Source of the DNA: Isoetes taiwanensis
Lineage: Eukaryota > Streptophyta > Lycopodiopsida > Isoetales > Isoetaceae
Length of the DNA: 64,000 nt
Assembly: GCA_021234155.1 (NCBI GenBank)
Contig: JAJEKV010000869.1
Span: 1-64,000, forward strand
Direction of reading: 5' to 3'
This document shows, piece after piece, positions 54,663 to 64,000 of this stretch. A program made the translations under genes and the position numbers. Under the pieces are notes generated by a model that saw only the letters and a list, made by a program, of their open reading frames with translations, did no database searches and had not been told where the DNA came from. The number at the start of each line of letters is the position of its first letter. Within the stretch, counting starts at the first letter, position 1.

Positions 54663-55170
54663 ACCCTTCCTTTTTGTTTGTTCGTCACGTGCACAGAGAT
54701 GAAAGTTTCACAGAGTTTATGTGACACTAATTGAAAAATGGAGTTGTGACTTAAATTCACATGGAATAATGCCATAAAGTGCAGGTTAGTTCAAGCTCTT
54801 CTCAAGTACAGTATGTCTAAAAGCATTTTTCTAGAAGAATTTTATGTGTATTTAACTGATGTTTTGTAATAGTTGAGCAAAATATGTGTTCTGTCTGACT
54901 GACTGTTATAACAGTTATATTGTCCTAACTGTTATAACAGTTATCTTGTCCTACAAGCAACCAATTGTAATTCTAACTTTCAAATGTTATAACAGAATCT
55001 TATCCTTCCTTTTTGTTTTTTGTTGTGCCTAGAGATGAAAATTTTGCAGATTCGCGTGGCAACAATTGAGAAATGGAGTTGTGACACAGAGTCACATGGA
55101 ATAATGCCATAAGGTGCATGTTAGTTTAAGGTCTCTCTTCTCCAGTACACTATTCATGGAAGCATCTTTT
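54663..55170. repeat. Degenerate ~335-bp tandem duplication with palindromes
   Basis: 54,663-54,840 and about 54,996-55,170 share CTTCCTTTTTGTTT, AGAGATGAAA, TGGAGTTGTGAC and CACATGGAATAATGCCATAA in the same order. Between them TAACTGTTATAACAGTTA (54,926-54,943) is a perfect 18-bp palindrome, preceded 26 bp earlier by a near copy. Confidence 0.75.
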
Positions 55171-55665
55171 TATCTTTATTCAGCAGTGTACAGGAGCTTA
55201 GGAAAATATATATCCGGCAAGCAACCAACTACATGGCTGACTTCTAGTATTGTCTGTGTTTCACAAAAATAAGTCGTTGAATAACATATGTATATGTTGC
55301 TTTCCTGTTCTTTCTCATTTATGTTCTACTCAGCTTCTAATTGCCTACATATTCTAAATGAGATGCACCCTGGACTACCACAATCGTCGGATCTATCGAT
55401 CCTCCTCTGGGCACCTCTCGTTTCGGTTGTGCTCACTTATGATTGGGGTTGATATGTCAAATACGAGTCTGCCTAAGGTTTTGATGGTACATCGAGCCTT
55501 TATACGACTTCGCTTAAGGTTTTAGAATATGAAATACGGGAGCTCGAACCTCTACCAAAATAACTCAATGTTCTAATAAGACTACTTTAGTCAATCTAAC
55601 CAATAAGCTAACGTGAGTATTTTTTATCTTAAATCGTGTTTTTTTAAAATAACTCATTGAATTGC
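55171..55665. other. No gene recognised
   Basis: AT-rich spacer before the minus-strand LINE. No open frames with recognisable content and no repeat seen. Confidence 0.4.
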
Positions 55666-55667
55666 TT

Positions 55668-57560
55668 TAGGAATGAGAATGAGAATGATTTTTTATCGTC
55701 CACTGAGGCCAATCGGCCTATGGAACCCACATAGAGCGCAGCAAACTTATTACCGCCCCAAGTTAAAACCCCTTCCGGCCAAGGGTTTTCGAGGAAAAAC
55801 CGTGGCAAGAATAAGAATCTTTGTCAAACCAGCATAAGTATACATCAATGTATATATACATGTCAAGTGTGTGCCCTCGAGGATATAGCTGATCTCGCAT
55901 GTCCATAACCTCCTCACAGTATGATCCCAAAGCCCCTGACGGATGCCGTGCTCAATGTCACATGTAATGGCCGGGCCGCCCCGACCAACTCAAAGATAGT
56001 CCTCAATTTGATCATATGTCGGGCAACTTTGAAGGGTATGAGATTCATCCTAATGACTCCCATTTGGCAAGATTGACAAAGCCTCGGCTCGGGGCGGGGC
56101 TCACCAATCCATCCGCCTGCCTCTCAATTCAAGATGATGTGCCCCTCGTATAATGGAGGCAATGAGTTGCGCTTTTATGGGCAAGTGGGTACGCAGTAGC
56201 ATTGCGGGCCTTGCTCCAATGTGGGATTTATGTGGCATCGATAGTGTGCTGTCTTGACATGTTCAAGGGCATTGGCATCCCAAAGCTTCTTCGAGAAGCA
56301 AGCGCCAAGATATTGCCTCAAGCTATGGCGACCGCCTATTTTTGCATATGTATGCACTCGCGGTTCTCGCGACATTCCATCTAGCCAACCATTGAGCTCT
56401 CTTTTCCCTCCACTGTGCCTTGAGGCGCCAAGGCCCCATTGCCATGATATAAGCTTTAGTTTAGGAGACGACAGCACGTCATATTGACCACCTTCTCGCA
56501 CGTAGACAATGTGGCGATCAAGGGCCGCCTCTCAAAGAGGCAAGAATCCCGCCTCCGCAGAGAATTTGATATGGGATCGTGGACTTCACCCCTAGTGCTC
56601 GTGACTAAGAAAGTTTTCTGGACCCGCCCAAGTCATTCCAAGTAGCAAGTGATACCACTGGGCCCCATACTTCCACCCCAGATAAAAGGACAGCTCTACT
56701 AAGACCTTGAACAGGTGTGGACCGATGGGCCCAACCATACAACTCCTTCTATGACTATTGTTTTGCATTGCATATAGTGCCTTCCAACTTGGCCACTGAG
56801 TGGCCGTATGGATGAGTCCCAAAGGTATAGTAGAAGGAAACTCCACTCCCAACATTTCTTGTATGTGGATGCAACTTCCACATTCCGCCTTGGTAAATGA
56901 AGGAGGGACCTTCTACCGACGGAAGATGATATGAAAACCACCTTAGTCTTGGCCAGTTGACGCCAAGATATCGCTTGGGCGTATCGTGTCCAGGCATCGA
57001 GATGTCGCTGTATGCCTACTGGTGTGTAAGCTTAGAGGTCCACATCATCAAAGATATATTAATTGTCTAATGATTCGATAGAGAAGGTGAGCTCCATCCC
57101 CCCATTATCGCCAGTAGCTCTCCAATTGATCAATGTAAAGCCCAAACAATGTTGGGAGAGAGGGCATCCCCGATTAACCCCGATACTACTATCAAATGGT
57201 TGGCTTGCCCGGCCGCGAAGGCAACTCGAGCATCTTTCATATAGCTCGTGAATCGCATTCTCGCGAAATCTACAAGAACCCCACCGCAGCCTTGCCTTGC
57301 CCATAGTTTTTCCCGAGGCACAAGTTGTCAAACGCCTTCAAGAAAAATCCACAAAGCAACAATATAGATCCCGACGGGCGGTTCCTCGCCATTGCCTTCA
57401 ATCGAGTTTGCAACGCGGAAGATATGGTCAATGGTTGAGTGTCGGGTCCGAATCCCGCCTCGTTGAGGGCCGCACTGGCCGGCCCTCGCCCCAGACCAAT
57501 CATCCGGTTGCCGAGAATCCCAAGCAATATGGTCTATGGTTTCAGCAATTATATCCACCC
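55668..57560 (-). pseudogene. 5'-truncated LINE with RT and C-terminal region
   Basis: On the minus strand, fragments in order: GIRTRHSTIDHIFRVANSIE and GNGEEPPVGIYIV, then KAFDNLCLGKNYGQGKAA in the next frame (RT motif with F-x-D-x-KAFD), IHELYERCSSCLRGRASQPF, then SSIGVNRGCPLSQHCLG (the VxQGCPLSP block). The C-terminal part at 56,501-56,175 (KKLWDANALEHVKTAHYRCH, INPTLEQGPQCY) matches the LINE at 52.8 kb. The end reads GTGGACGATAAAAAATCATT followed by CTCATT repeats. Many frameshifts. The 5' end is cut at about 57,560, where the tandem duplication begins. Confidence 0.8.
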
Positions 57561-57562
57561 CG

Positions 57563-59447
57563 GGAACCCCCTGTTATTTTGCTACATATTGATAACTGTG
57601 CTGCATTTTATACCATGAGATATATATTATTTGGCTCCTGTTGGTGTGGATAAGACTGGAAACGTCAGGGTTCAAATCCCTGGACTAGGATCACATTGAC
57701 ATATGGATTATGACCATCGTTCGCTGTTTTAAAGTATCCACATTTGCAACAATTTCGTTAATGACTTTGTGTATATAGCTTTTAATAATAGATGCCTAAT
57801 GAGAATGGAGTAAAACACAATAAGTTCATAGCTAATAATTTCATAACCATTTGATTGATTGCTTGTGTCTTCAAAAGTGTAATGATTTTTACTGGACAAG
57901 AATAAAGAACGAATAATGTAGAATAAAGCATTAAGAATTTAAGGGGAAACATTGCTATCAGTTGATGAAGAAACTCTTTAACAATTGGATCCATTGCTAA
58001 TATCTTCCAAGCAATAATGGTTTTCAAGTTAAGTATGCCTTGTTATAGTTTTTGAACCAATATCAATTTGTCAAACACACCAAGATTGGCCCCGAATACA
58101 AATAGGTTAAAAGGTGCAACCCTTCTCTTGGAAAAAACGGTAGCACTATATTTCTTTTGTATAAGATTGGAAACATTTTATTGGATAGAATAATATTGGT
58201 TCATATTAAAGACAATAGGCAGCTTCATTAGAAAACCACTTTAAGTTGCAGAAACAACCACAACCAAAGACATTAATGGTTTGTGGTCTTTGCTACTTAT
58301 GAACATAGTATTACACTATCATAAGGAACCGTGATGGTGAACCATGACAACAAACTAGTATTACACTATCATAAGGAACCGTGATGGTAAAAAAAAGGGG
58401 TCTATTTTTTTCTTTTAGCAACCATTCAAAAATATCTAAGCCAAACTAAGTAAAAGCGATTTTTTTAGGCGGTCTTTTTAAGGATCAAAGGCAATTTACC
58501 CCCTGGAACCCCCTGTTATTTTGCTACATATTGATAACTATGCTGCATTTTATACCATGAGATATATATTATTTGGCTCCTGTTGGTGTGGATAAGACTG
58601 GAAACGTCAGGGTTCAAATCCCTGGACTAGGATCACATTGACATATGGATTATGACCATCGTTCGCTGTTTTAAAGTATCCACATTTGCAACAATTTCGT
58701 TAATGACTTTGTGTATATAGCTTTTAATAATAGATGCCTAATGAGAATGGAGTAAAACACAATAAGTTCATAGCCAATAATTTCATAACCATTTGATTGA
58801 TTGCTTATGTCTTCAAAAGTGTAATGATTTTTACTGGACAAGAATAAAGAACGAATAATGTAGAATAAAGCATTAAGAATTTAAGGGGAAACATTGCTAT
58901 CAGTTGATGAAGAAACTCTTTAACAATTGGATCCATTGCTAATATCTTCCAAGCAATAATGGTTTTCAAGTTAAGTATGCCTTGTTATAGTTTTTGAACC
59001 AATATCAATTTGTCAAACACACCAAGATTGGCCCCGAATACAAATAGGTTAAAAGGTGCAACCCTTCTCTTGGAAAAAACGGTAGCACTTGCCTATATTT
59101 CTTTTGTATAAGATTGGAAACATTTTATTGGATAGAATAATATTGGTTCATATTAAAGACAATAGGCAACTTCATTAGAAAACCACTTTAAGTTGCAGAA
59201 ACAACCACAACCAAAGACATTAATGGTTTGTGGTCTTTGCTACTTATGAACATAGTATTACACTATCATAAGGAACCGTGATGGTGAACCATGACAACAA
59301 ACTAGTATTACACTATCATAAGGAACCGTGATGGTAAAAAAAGGGGTCTATTTTTTTCTTTTAGCAACCATTCAAAAATATCTAAGCCAAACTAAGTAAA
59401 AGCGATTTTTTTAGGCGGTCTTTTTAAGGATCAAAGGCAATTTACCC
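57563..59447. repeat. 942-bp tandem direct duplication
   Basis: 57,563-58,504 is repeated at 58,505-59,447 with only a handful of substitutions and two small indels (a 5-bp insertion in copy 2 near 59,090 and one base in a poly-A run). Each copy contains a 33-bp direct repeat at 50-bp spacing (58,306 and 58,356 in copy 1). No coding domain. The high identity means a recent duplication; the left edge coincides with the truncated LINE end. Confidence 0.95.
57633..57690 (+). other. tRNA-like T arm / pol III B box (copy 1)
   Basis: CAGGGTTCAAATCCCTG at 57,666-57,682 forms a perfect 5-bp stem with a 7-nt TTCAAAT loop, the canonical tRNA T arm, and contains the B box GGTTCAAATCC. A weak A-box-like TGGCTCCTGTTGG lies 30-40 bp upstream. 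No complete tRNA cloverleaf (no matching acceptor 5' strand) could be folded by eye, so a tRNA-derived SINE head or tRNA relic is likelier than a functional tRNA. The second copy is at 58,608-58,624. Confidence 0.5.
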
Positions 59448-59449
59448 AT

Positions 59450-60130
59450 CGAAATGACAAAAACTACTACAAAATAAGGGAACATCAGGAGCTTCAATCT
59501 TGAAGGAAAAATCTTATATATTTGCGCTAAATTTAGCAAAAGAAACTTCATATGCAATTGTGCATATGCAATAGTTGTAAGCACACAGAATACCATTCTG
59601 AATTGCTATGCTGTTTAAAATGGGAGCAACAACTGTGCTTTTGTGTAACAAATCCAGAGACAGGCGACATGTAAAAACCCGTTGTTGCATGTGATAAAAA
59701 CCCACAAAGAGGCCGATGGCAGAGCAGATGATGCTATATTCCAAAGAGAAAATGGAGACAAAAAGATCCCCTGAAAGGAACAGTGAAAATAGCAGGTGAT
59801 GCTCATGGAAACAATCACAAGTATGGGTCCAATCTATCGGAGAAAATCCTCTTCTTGGCTTCATTTTTCGGTTCAAAAGTACTTGAAGCCTTATGAGGGT
59901 TTGAAGCCTTATATTCGAGATTTCAAGCATGTTTTTGTGCATTTATGTGTCCATGTGGGAGGAAGAGTTGTGTTAGACGAAATAGAGAAGAATTTAAACA
60001 ATCCATGTTGTGAATCCGGCTGATTTAAGAGCTAAATCAGCCAATTGATTGCTTAGAGCAGTTGGATTGTTTTCACAATGAAGAAGGCACAGGAAATAAA
60101 GCATTCCGAACCCCTCTCACAGGGAGAAAA
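59450..60130. other. No gene recognised
   Basis: Short open frames on both strands (for example 59,796-60,023 plus) have no recognised domain. Confidence 0.4.
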
Positions 60131-60133
60131 ATC

Positions 60134-60238
60134 CACTTTTTTAGTTGTGGTGTGTTATGTGAGTTGCGCTTTATTGACTTTTGTTTTTTTTTCCAACCAA
60201 AATAAGAACATTCCCCATAACACACAACTAAAAAAGTG
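60134..60238. repeat. Short inverted repeat (hairpin), 23-26-bp arms
   Basis: Left arm 60,134-60,159 begins CACTTTTTTAGTTGTG; right arm 60,216-60,238 is its complement apart from a 3-base insertion. The loop is about 56 bp and T-rich. This could be a small MITE or a stem-loop. Confidence 0.8.
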
Positions 60239-60400
60239 TATTTTTTAATACAACATAATCTATTTGTCTTTTACACAATAATTTTGTTTATGTACTAGGT
60301 AATCAACATCAATCAATTTTTGTGCACCGTAGTAAAGTGGCTTGGAGGTGCCGCCACCTCACCGAAGCATATGATATGACTTTAAATCTTTTATTTGAAT

Positions 60401-60606
60401 ATCTAGCATAATAACAGGGGGTTTCTTTTGTATTTTTGTACACTTTTTTCAATGGTTTTTATATGATTTGGTGGTCGTATTACATGAGGTGTACTAATTG
60501 GTAATCTAGCATAATAACAGGGGGTTTCTTTTGTATTTTTGTACACTTTTTTCAATGGTTTTCATATGATTTGGTGGCCGTATTACATGAGGTGTACTAA
60601 TTGGTA
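60401..60606. repeat. 103-bp tandem direct duplication
   Basis: Units 60,401-60,503 and 60,504-60,606 both begin ATCTAGCATAATAACAGGGG and end GTACTAATTGGTA. They differ at about two positions (TTTTTAT/TTTTCAT, GGTCGT/GGCCGT), so the duplication is recent. Confidence 0.95.
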
Positions 60607-60609
60607 CAT

Positions 60610-63600
60610 CTAGAGTGTGCCAGGTATTTGCATGCACTTGTGCTAATTTTTGGGTTGCCCCTAGGGGGGCAAACCCTCGTTTATGTAGGTATGTGGGCAT
60701 ATTCAAGTATATCTTTGGCATATACCTAGCATATGCCGATGATCGCTAAAAACCGGCTGTCACTTGTCAGAATGGTCTGGTCATCCCCCCCATTATCACC
60801 GCTACATAAACGCTATCCGCCGGACTTGGCTATGGCTTCGCACCTCGGATTACGCCCTCCTTATCACGATGATGGAGCACATGCGTAGATGCTCATGTAG
60901 TGCACGGATTTAAGAGCAACAATTCTTCAAGATGGTCAGATCTCATATAAGATGCTTTTGAAGTGGATAAACAGGCAATATTCCCATGTTATTAAAGCAA
61001 ATAGGCAAGCGATTCCATTGTTGGGGCACAAAAGATCATATGGACTGCCTAAGGGATCAAATGCTCAAGTTATGACCAGATGAATACTCCCCGCCGCAGC
61101 TTGTCCTGTGGGCAAAACAAGGAAGGAAGAACCTGTTTACTTTTTTCAAACCACCTAATCCCGTGGTTTAGTCTCTGTCCCCTTTTTTTATGTTCTTTTA
61201 TCTTATTCTTTTGCCTAAAAGTCCGCCCAAATTGCTTGAATGGATGGCATTTGTTCGCTCAAAAGATCCCCCGTTTCCAGATTCTTTTCGATGCATTTTT
61301 AGGTAGGACTCAAGATGTGGCCGCACAAGTTTGGCATCCCAAGAGCAGCTTTTAATACATGCTCTGCCAACAACCGATGCACTCATGTCTTTTGTTCCTC
61401 AACTTGTTCGAGAAGGCTATATTCCCTGCCAAAGGTAGACTTTCTATATGAAACAAATCTTTGTAGCTTAACAAAAATAAGACTAGTGTATTAACTTGTT
61501 ATTTGCGGGAATAAATGGAGAGATTATAAAAGATGAACTCATTCGCACAATACCGTGGATGACTTTGAAGCCAACAGATACGCCCATAAGATCCCATCGG
61601 GGGAAAAAGATGCATGAAGACTATGAAAAATGTTTCAAGCAAAAATATGTTCTATCCAACACATTTGAGGAACTCAAATCAGAAAGAGTGAAGATAATGA
61701 GAGAAGTAGTTCTAAAGAGCCCAAATTACTTACCAAAGGGGCCACTTTGTTACCCGTGTCATACTTAGGGCTTGAAGAAAAAAGAAGAAGAGGGAATTAA
61801 TATGCCGATAAAGAATGTCTTGACTGGTTAGATAAGCAAAAACCCGATCTGCGTGCTTTATATTTCCTTTTGATCTCAAGAGCCATTCTTCCGGCCAAAG
61901 CGTGATGACATGGCTATGGCGCCAAGATTCCAAGCAGTTTCTTAGAGGGTGCAACATGCGGTGTTACACGGGAGTGATGATCAAATGTTTCAAGTTGCCG
62001 GCCAAGTATTAAGGTTAGAGAACATTTCTCCTTTGGGTGTCTTTTCATCCTTATTTCCATACTTCTACGTGTTCTGCATGCATTTGCTGAAAAACTTATT
62101 CAGAGGGATTTTTTAATCATTAAATGGCTTGCAAAGAATATCAACATTTGTACCGCATTGAAGCATCCGCAATTGGACAAAACCGCCTATTAGTTTTCTC
62201 GCTTCTTAATGCAACAAGTAATGTTCTCTCCTTTGTTTTGTAACCCATCACTAGTTCTTTAACATTATTACTTTTATGGTTAATGCACTCCGAATGCACG
62301 CTATTGTCTATTGTGGGCATCCAACTGGCATTTATGTCTTTCATTTTTCTCAGAGATTGATTTAACTTTGGAAGTTCTTTGAATCCTTATTTTCATGTTA
62401 ATGGCGAGGGGATAGTATATGGTAGGCAGCTAGGAGCTAGCACAAACTCTGCAAGTCGTGGTCCTTAGTCGATAGTATCTATAAATTGTGCAATTATAGG
62501 ATCTTGCTCATGTTATGGACTCCCCGGATCAACTCTCTTAGAGCAAAGATAGACAAGATTAATAGAGGTATGTTGTGGTCTTGCCATTTTATTACATTAG
62601 GTGCATCGCGGCATGCCGCCATTGTAGATGCCGCACAACAATGTGAAACATAGAAACATAGGTAAGATTGGCTATGTCTCCCCGCATTTATAGTTGATTA
62701 TACTTAGAGAGGCCATAAGTGATGAGTGCTAAATTTAATGGTCTTCAAGTTAGTATCTATTTGTTTATATTTCTTTATCCTCTGCGTGCATATGAAGAAG
62801 GTCAAAGCATTGCGGACTTTTGAAAGCAAATCCGTGGTCCTCCATCCATGCCCATCTTGCTCAACCCGTACCAAGACCTTTTAGATAATGCTTTTGGTAA
62901 GGTTCTACAAATAGCGGCATTCCAAATTTATTTAGCAAAGCTTTATGCTCTTGATTTTTGAGCCCAAGTTTTTTTAACCGCTGTGCAGGACACTTCATGG
63001 ATGAGAAGAGCAAGTTGAGAAGTGGATCGATAGATTGACAACTCTATGCAGTGGAATCTCAGATCCCGAGAAATGTCTTTGGTACTTTGTTGAGTTGCTT
63101 AAGGTACATATTTCACACACTATTCTGCATGGCATGGCTTTGAGGATAGCTTTTTAAACTATTCATATCTAAGGATGGCTTGTCACAACCCTCTCGCCGT
63201 GTGCGTGGCGGGAAGATATGGTCATAAGGTATTTAATATTAATGGTTTGTCTAGGCAAAAGATTTTGGCCTTAATACGGTCACATTAACTCCGCGGCGCA
63301 TGCTGTTTCAAGAAGAGATGTACAACCGGCAATAGAATCATGCTAAATGGCTTTTTTAATAAGAGGTCTTCCTTCCATTGATGTTTTTTTTTTAGCCTTT
63401 TTCTATTGATGTTTGTTAATAGTAAGTCGTTCCTTTGATAACCTTTTACCTTTCCCTTGCCTTCCATTGGTAAATCGTGATGTTGGTTAAAGAACCTCTT
63501 GGTATTTCCTCCGATCCCCACCAAGTAGACAACTTCTCCTCGGCTCGTACATGATGTGAAATTGCACCATAATAATGGAGCCATATTTTTCCATCATTCA

Positions 63601-64000
63601 TTTGGTTTGATTACCTTCCTTTGAAGGTTAAGACCTTGATAATATTGGGAATTTGCTCGTCTATGGCACCCCAGAGTTTACCCAGCACCCCAGAGTTTGC
63701 CTGCCATCTACTATCATCTTTATTATTTTGACAAAATACGAACACACAAAAAGTTAAGAACAATTCGTTTCAAGCAATCTTAGCACACTTCTATCAATAC
63801 ATTCATTAGTTCCACAATCTTATACAACCATGCAAGCCTGGAAAGGAAGAATAACTGCCCCATAGAGAAATACCAAGCTAGTGGACAATCTAAGAATTTA
63901 TTTGCCTCCACAACTTTAGATCTATATGCTCCCCTTTAAACTTCTAGTTCCTAAGTTGCATCGCAAGCCATCGCTTGTGTTGTGCAATGTTACAAATTTT
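60610..64000. other. No gene recognised; scattered open frames
   Basis: The only sizeable plus-strand frame with protein-like composition is 61,496-61,768 (RTIPWMTLKPTDTPIRSHRG, then YEKCFKQKYVLSNTFEELKS), preceded by coding-like sense near 61,190-61,370 in other frames. I recognise no family. Small indels may again be breaking a gene. Beyond 62 kb the sequence alternates AT-rich and mixed stretches without identifiable domains or RNA genes. Confidence 0.35.

Noticed and set aside
57563-59447. Interpretation of the two 942-bp copies as LTRs of one element
   Set aside because: They are directly adjacent with no internal region, primer site or TG...CA ends, so tandem duplication is simpler.

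Overview
The window looks like nuclear DNA of a land plant with a large, transposon-rich genome. The evidence is one multi-exon gene resembling HCF107, a chloroplast RNA-binding HAT-repeat protein of plants, together with a chromodomain Ty3/gypsy element, L1-like LINEs with APE-type endonuclease, a hAT transposase remnant, a Ty1/copia remnant and several tandem repeats. The species cannot be fixed from sequence alone; one recognisable host gene in 64 kb would suit a seed-free or other large-genome plant, but that is inference.

Layout. 1-4.5 kb: no recognised gene; AT-rich tract, a degenerate ~285-bp tandem repeat and short hairpins. 4.5-9.3 kb (+): coding islands of an unrecognised gene ending in an FCP1/NIF-like phosphatase domain, with short TCGACT/AGTCGA hairpins in the non-coding parts. 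9.65-10.2 kb: a foldback element. 11-13.1 kb (+): decayed hAT transposase. 14.5-16.1 kb: LINE-tail-like and kinase-like debris. 16.8-20.3 kb: LTR debris, including the 3' end of a chromovirus in minus orientation whose LTR carries an inverted duplication. 20.5-21.3 kb: a ~20-bp minisatellite. 21.26-25.24 kb (-): a nearly full-length LINE. 25.9-32.0 kb (-): the HCF107-like gene. 32.5-33.0 kb: a ~168-bp satellite. 33,382-46,403 (+): a complete-ended 13-kb chromovirus (LTRs, PBS, PPT, 5-bp target duplication CCTGC) inserted into an older LINE fragment. 47.1-50.1 kb (-): a same-strand run of open frames ending in a second FCP1-like domain. 50.9-52.5 kb: copia, SDR and trihelix/SANT fragments. 52.8-53.7 kb (+) and 55.7-57.5 kb (-): two truncated LINEs of one family. 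57.6-59.4 kb: a 942-bp tandem duplication with a tRNA-like T arm. 60-64 kb: small repeats and no recognised gene.

Two themes recur. First, frameshifts in conserved domains, and differences between the two chromovirus LTRs, often fall where a CAG or CTG is expected. That suggests either methylation-linked base-calling error in the assembly or an unusual mutation pattern, so many 'pseudogene' calls here may partly be artefacts. Second, several otherwise open frames are broken by single UAG/UAA codons, including a LINE whose ORF1 and ORF2 share one frame separated by one UAG.
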